DNA from: Bog-950 sp044225825
GTDB taxonomy: Bacteria; Bacteroidota; Bacteroidia; Chitinophagales; LD1
Reading direction: 5' to 3'
Length of the DNA: 64,000 bases
Assembly: GCA_044225825.1 (NCBI GenBank)
Contig: JBGAIB010000005.1
Location: 310,001 to 374,000 of the forward strand
The position numbers and the translations under genes are program-made. Positions within the stretch are counted from its first letter, which is position 1; every line of letters begins with the position of its first letter. The notes under the pieces are model-generated. The model did not search any database. It was not told the origin of the DNA and worked only from the letters and a program-made list of their open reading frames with translations. Positions 34,037 through 42,014 of this stretch are shown piece by piece.

Positions 34037-34088
34037 CAACTCGTCCTCATCTGTAACTTAGCCACTTGTGGGCGACGAGAACGGTGAG
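34037..34088 (-). repeat. Junction repeat (copy G)
   Basis: On the minus strand: CTCGTCGCCCACAAGTGGC, TAAGTTACAGATG and AGGACGAGTTGAGG. The outer CTCGTC/GACGAG stem is kept while the inner part has changed, including a new CCACAAGTGG palindrome. Confidence 0.6.
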
Positions 34089-34123
34089 CAATAAGGTCAT
34101 TGCTTATTTATAATGCTATTTAA

Positions 34124-34729
34124 ATGATATACACCAGTTTTAAAAATTATTTGATCACCGCCGTAATCATTTTTTTATTTTACGTAATTAATGGTTGCGG
34201 GATGGTAAAATATGGGACATATCAATGGGGCATTCCTGGATTTAAGAAGGCGGTTGTTATAAATGCTGACAATTCCGGTCAATGTGAAATATCAGAACAT
34301 TTAATTGGCAACTATTCTTCCTTACTGCAATGGACTAAAAAGGGATCTATTTTGAACTTCTATTTGCCGGATACTAATCTGGTATATTGGACCCAGTTGA
34401 ACGCATCTTCAGTTAGCTCTAACACAAGGTTGTCCGCTTCAAGTGAAACACCTTTGATAGTACTGGACGCTAGGACTCATCAAAAATTAGGGCAACTCCC
34501 AATTCAAGACTCGGTCATAATCCCTTTAGATATTGATAGTATCTTGATTCTTCCGGTATCAGGTTATCCGATTGAGGTGAAAATCCCCTCTAATCTTCTG
34601 AGGGGCAATATCAAAATAGGAATAAAAGAGGGCGCTACGGAATTAGGCTATTTTCAACATGCGAAATTTAGGATTTTCAAAAATCGATTAGTTAATACTG
34701 CTGATAAAAGCATTTGGCATTTAGAATAG
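34124..34729 (+). CDS. Putative lipoprotein, beta-rich
   Basis: A 201-residue protein with a membrane-entry segment (about 8-24, ending 'FYVINGCG') that looks like a lipobox. The mature part is beta-rich ('IVLDARTHQKLGQLPIQDSVIIPLDIDSILILPVSGYPIEVKIP'). The family is not recognised. It starts 35 bp after repeat copy G, in the opposite orientation to the repeat. Confidence 0.6.
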   Translation: MIYTSFKNYLITAVIIFLFYVINGCGMVKYGTYQWGIPGFKKAVVINADNSGQCEISEHLIGNYSSLLQWTKKGSILNFYLPDTNLVYWTQLNASSVSSNTRLSASSETPLIVLDARTHQKLGQLPIQDSVIIPLDIDSILILPVSGYPIEVKIPSNLLRGNIKIGIKEGATELGYFQHAKFRIFKNRLVNTADKSIWHLE

Positions 34730-34842
34730 CAAAGACCATATAAAGGGACAATTGTAATCGATGGTCATAGTTTTGGGCATGATGGAATTAAAAAAAATGA
34801 CGGCGCAATTAATATATCGTCCTATTATTTAATGAAGTAAAC

Positions 34843-35175
34843 ATGAATAAATTAATACAGGAAACTAAAGTCTTTTTAGATGCGATTTCTGGAAAACAAA
34901 ATTTAAAGGACCGTGAAGAAATTGAAACTACATACAGGTTTATAGAGGTATTAACATTTAGTTCAAAGAAAGACATAGAAGAGATGCTAGCTTATTTTTT
35001 AGGGAAGGACTTCCTTGGTCTTCCGGTTTGGGTAAGAAACTTAGCATATAGGTTAGCTTGTCTTCAAGATCCAGAAGATAAGGAATTGCTGAAAGCCGCC
35101 GCCTATGACCTACAGAGCTTCGGCCCTGATTGGGATAGTGAAGCGACGAAACTTCTTAAGGAAGCCAGTAAATAA
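34843..35175 (+). CDS. Small helical hypothetical protein, immunity-like
   Basis: A 110-residue, fully helical, soluble protein ('FSSKKDIEEMLAYFLGKDFLGLPVWVRNLAYRLACLQDPEDKELLKAAAYDLQSFGPDWD'). This all-helical repeat-like pattern resembles some immunity proteins of Gram-negative polymorphic toxins, but I cannot name the family. It has its own start after a 113-bp gap and is followed by repeat copy H. Confidence 0.6.
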   Translation: MNKLIQETKVFLDAISGKQNLKDREEIETTYRFIEVLTFSSKKDIEEMLAYFLGKDFLGLPVWVRNLAYRLACLQDPEDKELLKAAAYDLQSFGPDWDSEATKLLKEASK

Positions 35176-35226
35176 ATAAGTATATAAGAAATTAGTTGCT
35201 TGCACTAATTAGTGGGTCCCTTAACT

Positions 35227-35296
35227 CCCCCACTCGTCTGAAGCCAATCTTTGAGCCAGGCCGACGAGGATGATGCCGTTTGGCATTTGCAATGCC
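35227..35296 (-). repeat. Junction repeat (copy H)
   Basis: On the minus strand: the perfect palindrome GGCATTGCAAATGCC (35282-35296), then CATCATCCTCGTCGGCC, TGGCTCAAAGATTGGC and CAGACGAGTGGGGG. It marks the right end of the repeat array. Confidence 0.7.
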
Positions 35297-35724
35297 CCCG
35301 CTGGGGCAAAAAACCAACTTACCACGGAAGTAATTCTGTTATAACCCCCAATCAGCACACACCAGTAGGCAAGTAGCGCAGTACCCGGACTTCAGTCCGT
35401 AAAACAGCAAATTCCGCTTCTCATGGCAAGCCGTATGCTTCAGCTTACGGCGCACTCTGGCAAATCCGCCACCCAATCCAACAGGCCGCACCTACGGCGC
35501 TGTAATTTTATACCCCTCATTTTCTACAAACAGACCGCCCCACTGGGGCTATACCCCCCCCCCGGCTGGCGCACGCGTGCCGCGTGTGCTCTTAAACCCC
35601 TACATTAAATTTTTAAACCCTAAACCCCAAACTTCTCCTTCAAAATCAGCCCCTTAACCCCGTTTTCAGCTAGCAATGCTATCATTAAAGTAATTTATTA
35701 CGAAACTTATCACCTCTTTTTATT
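35297..35724. other. Gene-free tract of short dispersed repeats
   Basis: No supportable gene. It holds short palindromes of the kind common between Bacteroidota genes (for example CGGACTTCAGTCCG), a degenerate repeat at 35411-35468 shared with 26704, a run of ten C (35554-35563) and the second copy of the 67-bp repeat (35560-35626). Confidence 0.65.
35560..35626 (+). repeat. 67-bp dispersed repeat, copy 2
   Basis: Matches 32046-32112 in direct orientation with about five substitutions. It directly follows a C10 tract. Confidence 0.85.
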
Positions 35725-35732
35725 TATTTTTG
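35725..35732 (+). promoter_or_regulatory. Candidate -7 element (TATTTTTG)
   Basis: An exact match to the Bacteroidota TAnnTTTG -7 consensus, 18 bp before the ATG of the terminase small subunit gene. No good -33 element is seen at the usual distance. Confidence 0.45.
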
Positions 35733-35750
35733 CAGCAAATTGAAAACACG

Positions 35751-36365
35751 ATGCAACACCAAGCCTTTATTGAACTGGTGGCCGCCGGAGCTTTGCCTGC
35801 CGATGCTTACCTGAAAGCCGTAAACCTGCAGGCCACAACCGAAGAAGCCCTTACTGAAGGGGCTAACCTGGCCGAACAGTACAAAGAACAAATTACCCAC
35901 CTGCAAACCGAACGCGCACACCAACTGCAGATGGAAACTGTAGAACCCCAGCACCGCCTGTTTATTGAACTGGTGGCCCGTGGCATGCAGATAACCGAAG
36001 CCTATAGCCGCACCGTGGGCATAGATAGCACCCGAGAATCTTGCTCTGCCAATGGCTGCCGTTTATTTACGCGCTACAAAGCCGAAATAGCCACAGCAAC
36101 GGTTATACAGCGCAGGCGTTTTCAGGCCGATCTGCAAAACTACAGCCGTCAAAACCCCGGCACCCTGTTAAGCGATGCCGAAGTAGTGGAACGTTTGTGC
36201 GCCATTATCAAAGGCGAAAACGGACTAAATGGTAACGAACTTTCCGTACCCTCCTACCCCGATATGTTGCGCGCTATCGAACTGCACCTGCGTATGTCGG
36301 GTAAACTTTCACCTAAAACCTATGCCGATGCACTTAAAGGAACCATCGTTACCACCCTTAAATGA
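35751..36365 (+). CDS. Putative terminase small subunit-like protein
   Basis: A 204-residue protein whose N terminus holds two related units: 'QHQAFIELVAAGALPADAYLKAVNLQATTEEAL' and 'QHRLFIELVARGMQITEAYSRTVGIDSTRESC'. Each looks like a helix-turn-helix of the kind small terminase subunits use to bind pac sites ('A-Y-x-x-x-V-G' pattern). It overlaps the start of the large-subunit gene by about 44 bp in another frame. An upstream TTG in frame (35730) overlaps the -7 element, so the ATG at 35751 is preferred. Confidence 0.65.
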   Translation: MQHQAFIELVAAGALPADAYLKAVNLQATTEEALTEGANLAEQYKEQITHLQTERAHQLQMETVEPQHRLFIELVARGMQITEAYSRTVGIDSTRESCSANGCRLFTRYKAEIATATVIQRRRFQADLQNYSRQNPGTLLSDAEVVERLCAIIKGENGLNGNELSVPSYPDMLRAIELHLRMSGKLSPKTYADALKGTIVTTLK

Positions 36366-37686
36366 GGCGGGCTATGGGCATGTGCTCGATTTTAGAACGA
36401 ATGCCCACCAACTATTTACCAAAGTATTTCACGCCGTGCACCACTGCACCAGCAGGTATGTGGTGGTATACGGTAGCGCTGCCAGCAGCAAAAGTTACAG
36501 CGTACACCAAAGCGAACTGTTGCATTTAATTGAAGCCGAAGAAGGCGACACCCTCTTCTTGCGCCGTAATGCAGTTGACCTGCGCGATAGCTGTTATAAA
36601 CTGCTTACCGGCCTTATCGAACGCTATCAGTTATCGCGGTATTTTAAATGTGTATACAGTGGCGCTAACCGCTGCATTACCTTTTTGCCTACAGGCCGTA
36701 GTATTTCATTTCGTGGTGCCAATAACAGCGAGAAACTAAAAAGTTTGGCAGGTATAAAACGCGTAGTAATGGAGGAGGCCGATCAGTTTACCTTCGAACA
36801 GTTCAGCGAAATTATCCGGCGCGCACGTGGTTACCCGCATATTCAGTTCATACTGATCCTTAACCCGGTAAGCGAACTGCACTGGATTAAAAAACACCTT
36901 TGCGAAGAAGGCAGTCCGTATAGTGCCGATACCACCGTATTTAAATTCAATTACCGCGATAACTGTAATGCCGCCGGCCAGTCGTTCATCAGCGAACAGG
37001 ATGCTGCAGCTTTGGAAAACCTCCGGCTTATCGACGAAAATCAATACCGCATTTATGCCCTCGGCGAATGGGGCGTGGAGGACCGTACTAAAAAATTCAT
37101 CTGGGCTTTTGAGTATGCCAGGCATGTGGTGCCTACGCAATACGACCCCGAACAGCGGCTGTTTGCCTCGTTCGATTTTAACGTCAACCCGCTTTGCTGC
37201 ACCCTGTTCCAACTCTCCTTTCCCGAAAAATACCTGCGCGCTATCGAATGCATCAAACTGCCCAACAGCGATATCTGGAAAATGTGTGACCACCTCAAAG
37301 CCTCTTACCCGCAGGCACATTGGCTGGTAACTGGCGATTCAACCGGCAACAGCAGGCAGGCTATCAGTAAGGAAAACGTAAACTACTACCAGGTCATTCA
37401 GCGGCAGTTGGGCTTGTTTCAGGCGCAGTTTACCGTGCCCACCCACAACCCGCAGGTAGAGCAAAACCAACTGGTGGTAAATGCGGCCTTTAAACTCTGG
37501 ACTATCGAAATAGATCCCGTGCGATGCAAACCCTTAATCGATGATATTTTGTATGTAGAAATGGATAACAACAAAAAAATTATCCGCGACCGCAGTGCTC
37601 CGCACCGCTGCGCCGATTTTCTGGATACCCTGCGTTACATGATCAACGCCACCGTACGCCGCGAACTACCCTATTTGGGCGGTTGA
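36322..37686 (+). CDS. Phage terminase large subunit (PBSX-like)
   Basis: A 454-residue DNA-packaging ATPase-nuclease. It has the P-loop variant 'YGSAASSKSYS', Walker B 'RVVMEEADQF', motif III-like 'LILNPVSELHWI', and RuvC-like nuclease parts 'FASFDFNVNPLCC', 'VTGDSTGNSR' and a late 'RCADFLDTLRYMI'. The core looks complete. The open frame reaches back to 36229, but the first 31 codons, which overlap the small-subunit gene, look spurious; starts at 36322 or 36328 fit. No portal, capsid or tail genes follow; the next gene is miaB. Confidence 0.85.
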   Translation: MPMHLKEPSLPPLNEAGYGHVLDFRTNAHQLFTKVFHAVHHCTSRYVVVYGSAASSKSYSVHQSELLHLIEAEEGDTLFLRRNAVDLRDSCYKLLTGLIERYQLSRYFKCVYSGANRCITFLPTGRSISFRGANNSEKLKSLAGIKRVVMEEADQFTFEQFSEIIRRARGYPHIQFILILNPVSELHWIKKHLCEEGSPYSADTTVFKFNYRDNCNAAGQSFISEQDAAALENLRLIDENQYRIYALGEWGVEDRTKKFIWAFEYARHVVPTQYDPEQRLFASFDFNVNPLCCTLFQLSFPEKYLRAIECIKLPNSDIWKMCDHLKASYPQAHWLVTGDSTGNSRQAISKENVNYYQVIQRQLGLFQAQFTVPTHNPQVEQNQLVVNAAFKLWTIEIDPVRCKPLIDDILYVEMDNNKKIIRDRSAPHRCADFLDTLRYMINATVRRELPYLGG

Positions 37687-37710
37687 TAGGTTTTGACAGG
37701 TGTCCCCTAA

Positions 37711-37740
37711 AACCCTATCAAACCCTATCATTTCCTATCA
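37711..37740. repeat. 10-nt tandem repeat (three units)
   Basis: AACCCTATCA, AACCCTATCA, TTTCCTATCA in a row, just after the terminase large-subunit gene. No function is visible. Confidence 0.8.
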
Positions 37741-37923
37741 TTTATGTTAAAAAAGCGGATATAAAAAAGGACAAAAACAAAAAACATGAAAACTCAACCC
37801 CTGTGTGCCTCTGGCCAACCAGCATCGCGTCCCTACAGCCAATATCTCTCTCCCCCTGGTTGCGCCTCCGGCCAACCAGCATTTGTTTAACTGTTAAAGC
37901 CTGCCTTTTTGTCAGTTAATTCC

Positions 37924-37931
37924 TATCTTTG
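37924..37931 (+). promoter_or_regulatory. Candidate -7 element of miaB (TATCTTTG)
   Basis: An exact TAnnTTTG match ending 15 bp before the miaB ATG. Its overlap with the longer reading frame (from 37929) argues for the ATG at 37947 as the true start. Confidence 0.55.
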
Positions 37932-37946
37932 CCGACCCTATTTACG

Positions 37947-39425
37947 ATGGAAAAGAAGCTATACAACAACGAGGTTGCCTTTGAACTGGAAACCAAAAAG
38001 ATAGATGAAAGCCGCCAGGGCGAAACCCTTACGGCCGATCGACCGCTTACGGTACCCGGCAATGGCAAGAAGTATTATATAGAAAGCTACGGCTGCCAGA
38101 TGAACTTTGCCGATAGCGAGGTAGTGGCCAGCATTTTAAGTAATGCAGGGTTCGACAGCACCACCGAGTTTACCGATGCCGACCTGATATTGATTAACAC
38201 CTGCGCCATCCGCGATAATGCCGAACAGCGCGTGCGCCACCGCCTGCAACATCTGCAAACGGTGAAGAAGAATAAGAAAGGTGCGCTTATTGGGGTATTG
38301 GGCTGCATGGCCGAACGCCTGAAGGAGAAGTTTTTGGAAGAGGAAAAGATTGTAGATATCGTGGCCGGCCCTGATGCCTACCGCAGCTTGCCCGGTTTAA
38401 TTGAGGAAGCAGAAACAGGGCAAAAGGCCGTAAATGTGCTGCTAAGCCGCGAAGAAACCTATGCCGAAATTAACCCGGTGCGTCTGAACAGCAATGGCGT
38501 AACGGCATTTATAAGCATTACCCGCGGCTGCGATAATATGTGCAGTTTTTGCGTGGTGCCCTTTACCCGTGGCCGCGAACGCAGCCGCGACTGGCGCACC
38601 ATTGTGGAGGAAGCCCGCGAGTTATACAGCAAAGGTTATAAAGAGGTGACCCTGCTGGGGCAGAACGTGGATAGCTACCGTTTTAGCGAGGACCCTAAAC
38701 TGGTAGGTAAAAAACTGGTAGAAGCCAAATACGATGAAAACGTAGTGAACTTTGCCCGCCTGCTGGAACTGGTTGCACAAATTGCACCTGACTTACGTGT
38801 GCGGTTTAGCACCAGCCACCCTAAGGATATGACCGATGATGTATTGCACGCCATGGCGAAGTATGATAATATTTGCAACTACATACACCTGCCGGTACAA
38901 AGTGGTAACACCCGTGTGCTGGATATTATGAACCGCACGTATGACCGCGAACGGTATATGAGCCGAATTGATGCCATCCGCCGTATAGTGCCCAACGTAG
39001 CCATAAGCACCGATGTAATCGCCGGCTTTTGCACCGAAACAGAAGAGGAACATAAGGACACCCTGAGCATGATGGAATACGTACGCTACAGCATGAGCTA
39101 CATGTTTATGTATAGCGAGCGCCCCGGCACCGTGGCAGCCAAAAAATTTACCGACGACATACCTGAAGAGGTAAAGAAACGCCGCCTGCAGGAGATTGTG
39201 GACCTGCAAATGAAACACGCGCTGGAACTGAACAAAAAGGATGTAGGGCAAACATTTGAGGTATTGGTAGAAGGAACCAGCCACCGCAGCCAGGAGCATC
39301 TGTTTGGAAGAAATAGTCAGAACAAAGTGATTGTGTTCCCGAAAGGAAATTTAAAGCCCGGCGATTATGTGAACGTGAAAGTTACTGATTGCACCGCAGC
39401 AACTTTAATAGGCGACACGGTTTAA
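37947..39425 (+). CDS. miaB: tRNA-2-methylthio-N6-dimethylallyladenosine synthase MiaB
   Basis: A 492-residue radical-SAM methylthiotransferase that adds a methylthio group to i6A37 of tRNAs. The N-terminal cluster ligands are in 'ESYGCQMNFADSE', 'NTCAIRDNA' and 'GCMAERLKE'. The radical-SAM cluster is 'ISITRGCDNMCSFCVVPFTRGRE' (CxxxCxxC). A TRAM domain ends the protein ('FEVLVEGTSHRSQEH...'). The N terminus (MEKKLYNNEVAF) is long, as usual in Bacteroidota. It is probably a single-gene unit. Confidence 0.96.
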   Translation: MEKKLYNNEVAFELETKKIDESRQGETLTADRPLTVPGNGKKYYIESYGCQMNFADSEVVASILSNAGFDSTTEFTDADLILINTCAIRDNAEQRVRHRLQHLQTVKKNKKGALIGVLGCMAERLKEKFLEEEKIVDIVAGPDAYRSLPGLIEEAETGQKAVNVLLSREETYAEINPVRLNSNGVTAFISITRGCDNMCSFCVVPFTRGRERSRDWRTIVEEARELYSKGYKEVTLLGQNVDSYRFSEDPKLVGKKLVEAKYDENVVNFARLLELVAQIAPDLRVRFSTSHPKDMTDDVLHAMAKYDNICNYIHLPVQSGNTRVLDIMNRTYDRERYMSRIDAIRRIVPNVAISTDVIAGFCTETEEEHKDTLSMMEYVRYSMSYMFMYSERPGTVAAKKFTDDIPEEVKKRRLQEIVDLQMKHALELNKKDVGQTFEVLVEGTSHRSQEHLFGRNSQNKVIVFPKGNLKPGDYVNVKVTDCTAATLIGDTV

Positions 39426-39429
39426 AATA

Positions 39430-39690
39430 ATATAGCCGCCAAGGCACATGTTTTTATTGACACTAAGACACAAAGAAAAAGAAATACCAAGGGGGATAGT
39501 TTACAATAACCTTACTGCCTTTGCGACTTAGTGGCAAAAAAGAAAATACAATAGCCACAAAGGCACGAAGACACAAAGTGGTGGTTGTAAAAAGAAACAG
39601 AATTTAACCTTTGATTCTTTACGGCTTAGTGGCAAAAAAAAATACAATTAAACTTTGCGCCTTTGCGTCTTAGTGGCAAAAAAGAGTTTA
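39430..39690. repeat. Intergenic repeats of the 'cttagtggcaaaaaa' type
   Basis: Three direct copies of TGCG-ACTTAGTGGCAAAAAA or close variants (ending near 39542, 39639 and 39683) and two inverted-sense partners (GCCACAAAGGCACGAAGACA near 39553, plus a diverged one near 39436) fill the 270 bp between miaB and the sigma-54 gene. This is a widespread Bacteroidota intergenic repeat type. Inverted copies can fold into long hairpins. Confidence 0.8.
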
Positions 39691-39694
39691 GACT

Positions 39695-40924
39695 ATGGAA
39701 ATACAAAGCATAAAAAACAGGTTTGGCATTATCGGCAACTCGCCGGGGCTTAACCATGCCATCAGCATTGCCGAACGTGTATCGGCTACCAACCTTACCG
39801 TACTTATCACCGGCGAAAGCGGTGTAGGTAAGGAGGTTTTCTCGCACATAATACATCAACTGGGTACGCGCAAGCATAACCCGTTTATAGCCGTTAACTG
39901 CGGCGCCATACCTGAAGGAACGATCGACTCGGAATTATTCGGCCACGAAAAAGGCAGCTTTACCGGCGCACACGAACAGCGCAAAGGTTATTTTGAAGCT
40001 ACCAACGGCGGCACCCTGTTTTTGGATGAAGTAGGTGAACTGCCGCACGGCACCCAGGCGCGTTTGTTGCGTGTGTTGGAAACGGGCGAATACATCCGCG
40101 TAGGTAGCAGCAAGGCGCTTAAAACCGATGTGCGCTTGATAGCGGCCACCAACGTAAACTTACAGGAAGCGGTACGCTCGGGTAAATTCCGCGAAGATTT
40201 GTATTACCGTTTAAGTACGGTGCCTATTTACATACCGCCATTGCGCGAACGCGGTGAGGACATTTACCTGTTGTTCCGCAAGTTTTGTATCGACTTTGCC
40301 GAGCGCAATAAAATACAACCGGTTAAACTTACCGACGATGCCCGCGAACTGATATTGAAATACACCTGGCCCGGCAACGTTCGTCAGCTAAAAAATGTGG
40401 CGGAGCAGGTGAGCATCTTAGCCCACGAAAAAGACGTTACGGCAAAAGAACTGGCCGAGATAGTACCCGATATTACCGATAACCGCTTACCGGCACTGGC
40501 CGAAGCCCGCTACGATAGCGGCGGTGGTTCGTTTACCGAGCGCGAGATTTTATACAAGCTGATTTTTGATTTAAAGAAAGATCTGAACGACTTAAAGCAG
40601 TTTGTTTTTGATGTAACCAAACAACAGGTAGTAACAGGCCCGGTTAATAACGGCTACGAACCTACGCTCCAACCTCTGTCAGAGAAGCCGATTATCATAC
40701 AACCGCAGATGGGCAATAATCAGCCGGTGGTATTAAACGATAAGAAAGCTTTTGATGAACACGAAACCGTTGACGAGGTACTGAACATTGCCGAAAAGGA
40801 AAAAGAGCTGATATCAAAAGCGCTGAAAAAATACCGCAACAAACGTAAAGATGCTGCGGCCGATTTAGGTATTTCGGAACGCACGCTGTATCGCAAAATC
40901 AAAGAATACGGTCTGGAAGCTTAA
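39695..40924 (+). CDS. Sigma-54-dependent transcriptional activator without receiver domain
   Basis: A 409-residue activator. AAA+ domain from the N terminus: Walker A 'GESGVGKEVF', the loop 'GSFTGA', Walker B 'GGTLFLDEVGEL', sensor 'RLIAATNVNL'. A linker of about 120 residues follows, and then a Fis-type HTH 'KDAAADLGISERTLYRKIKEYGL'. The missing receiver means control by level or by partner proteins rather than by phosphorylation. Its stop overlaps the SGNH hydrolase stop by 4 bp (convergent). Confidence 0.93.
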   Translation: MEIQSIKNRFGIIGNSPGLNHAISIAERVSATNLTVLITGESGVGKEVFSHIIHQLGTRKHNPFIAVNCGAIPEGTIDSELFGHEKGSFTGAHEQRKGYFEATNGGTLFLDEVGELPHGTQARLLRVLETGEYIRVGSSKALKTDVRLIAATNVNLQEAVRSGKFREDLYYRLSTVPIYIPPLRERGEDIYLLFRKFCIDFAERNKIQPVKLTDDARELILKYTWPGNVRQLKNVAEQVSILAHEKDVTAKELAEIVPDITDNRLPALAEARYDSGGGSFTEREILYKLIFDLKKDLNDLKQFVFDVTKQQVVTGPVNNGYEPTLQPLSEKPIIIQPQMGNNQPVVLNDKKAFDEHETVDEVLNIAEKEKELISKALKKYRNKRKDAAADLGISERTLYRKIKEYGLEA

Positions 40925-41991
40925 GGCTTAGCTAACTTAGGGCGGAAGTACTCTAACAGCCTATCGGCCACAACATGCTGCCCCAGGTTGTTCCAGTGGT
41001 AGCCATCAAACGCGCGCACGGTATCGCCCATACGCTCGTGCAGTTTCATAAAGTAGCCCACACTGTCTATGTAATCAATACTGTTGCGTTGGCAAACCTC
41101 GGGAAAGAATTCTGCGCCGGGCGTAAAGTCGTCCGCATCAAATATCACCAGTTGCGCATGCCGGCTTTCTGCCAGTTTTTTAATCTCCGTGATCCCCTGT
41201 TCCGTTGCCTTCAAGGTGCGGGCATATTCTTCTTTAAACTCCGGCTCAGCCGCCAGTTCAGTCAGGTCCCGGTCGGGTTTAGCTTTATTAAAATGTTGCA
41301 AGGCGTTATGCATACGTGTAAACAACATACTCCAAAACAAGGAGTAGTCTTTTACATGTTCGTACCAGGGGCGTGGGTAGTGGTATTCCATGGTGCCATC
41401 GGCCATCAGGTACGGGCGTGTTTGGCTAACCTTGTAAGTGCAGTGCTGTTCCAGTTTCCATGAGTTATCTACAAAGTCGTTATTGCAAACTTCCAACACC
41501 ACCCAGTTGGGTTTAACGCTATCGATATACCGGCGGAGTATGAGTAGTTCCTGGGCAGTGCCGTAACCGGCTGTACCGCGGGCATAAATGCGTACCGGCA
41601 AACTATCCTTTAGCACCGAATAAAACAAGTGTTCGTCGGATGCTTCCAGGCTTTCGGTGTACGAGTCGCCGATAAAAAAAAGTGTAGCAAGTGGGGAATC
41701 GGTGGCTGTTTCGTTCCACTTGCGGAAACCATATTTTGTAAAATTGGCGTGTATAGTATAGCGGCTACCCAGATTAGTAAGAAAATCGTTGGCGGTAAAC
41801 GTATAATCATCTTTCGATTTCCAACCCAGCTCGGCGTCTTTCTCTTTGTTATCGTACGGCGGCCCGGGAGCTTTGTAGGTGAGGCGCATATACACCTCTC
41901 CTACAAGGGTAATCAGCAGCAATAAAGCAAATAGCAAGAACAGAGCAAACTGTATTTTCCGCTTCAGGGTAAATTGCTTGCCGTTGCTCAT
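40921..41991 (-). CDS. SGNH/GDSL-family hydrolase, membrane-anchored
   Basis: A 356-residue protein with an N-terminal membrane anchor (about 13-32) and an extracytoplasmic SGNH domain. Block I is 'FIGDSYTES' (Ser110), block III is near 'VLEVCNNDF', and the Asp-x-x-His pair is in 'DGYHWNNLG' (Asp329, His332). Such enzymes often deacylate or acylate surface polysaccharide; the substrate is unknown. It lies 23 bp downstream of purC, in the same direction. Confidence 0.82.
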   Translation of the reverse strand: MSNGKQFTLKRKIQFALFLLFALLLLITLVGEVYMRLTYKAPGPPYDNKEKDAELGWKSKDDYTFTANDFLTNLGSRYTIHANFTKYGFRKWNETATDSPLATLFFIGDSYTESLEASDEHLFYSVLKDSLPVRIYARGTAGYGTAQELLILRRYIDSVKPNWVVLEVCNNDFVDNSWKLEQHCTYKVSQTRPYLMADGTMEYHYPRPWYEHVKDYSLFWSMLFTRMHNALQHFNKAKPDRDLTELAAEPEFKEEYARTLKATEQGITEIKKLAESRHAQLVIFDADDFTPGAEFFPEVCQRNSIDYIDSVGYFMKLHERMGDTVRAFDGYHWNNLGQHVVADRLLEYFRPKLAKP

Positions 41992-42014
41992 ATTACTGCT
42001 TTAAATAGCGATGG

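Noticed and set aside
28638..35296. CRISPR-like array from the regularly placed repeats
   Set aside because: Copies are 0.3-1.4 kb apart, occur in both orientations and have genes between them, so they are not CRISPR spacers.
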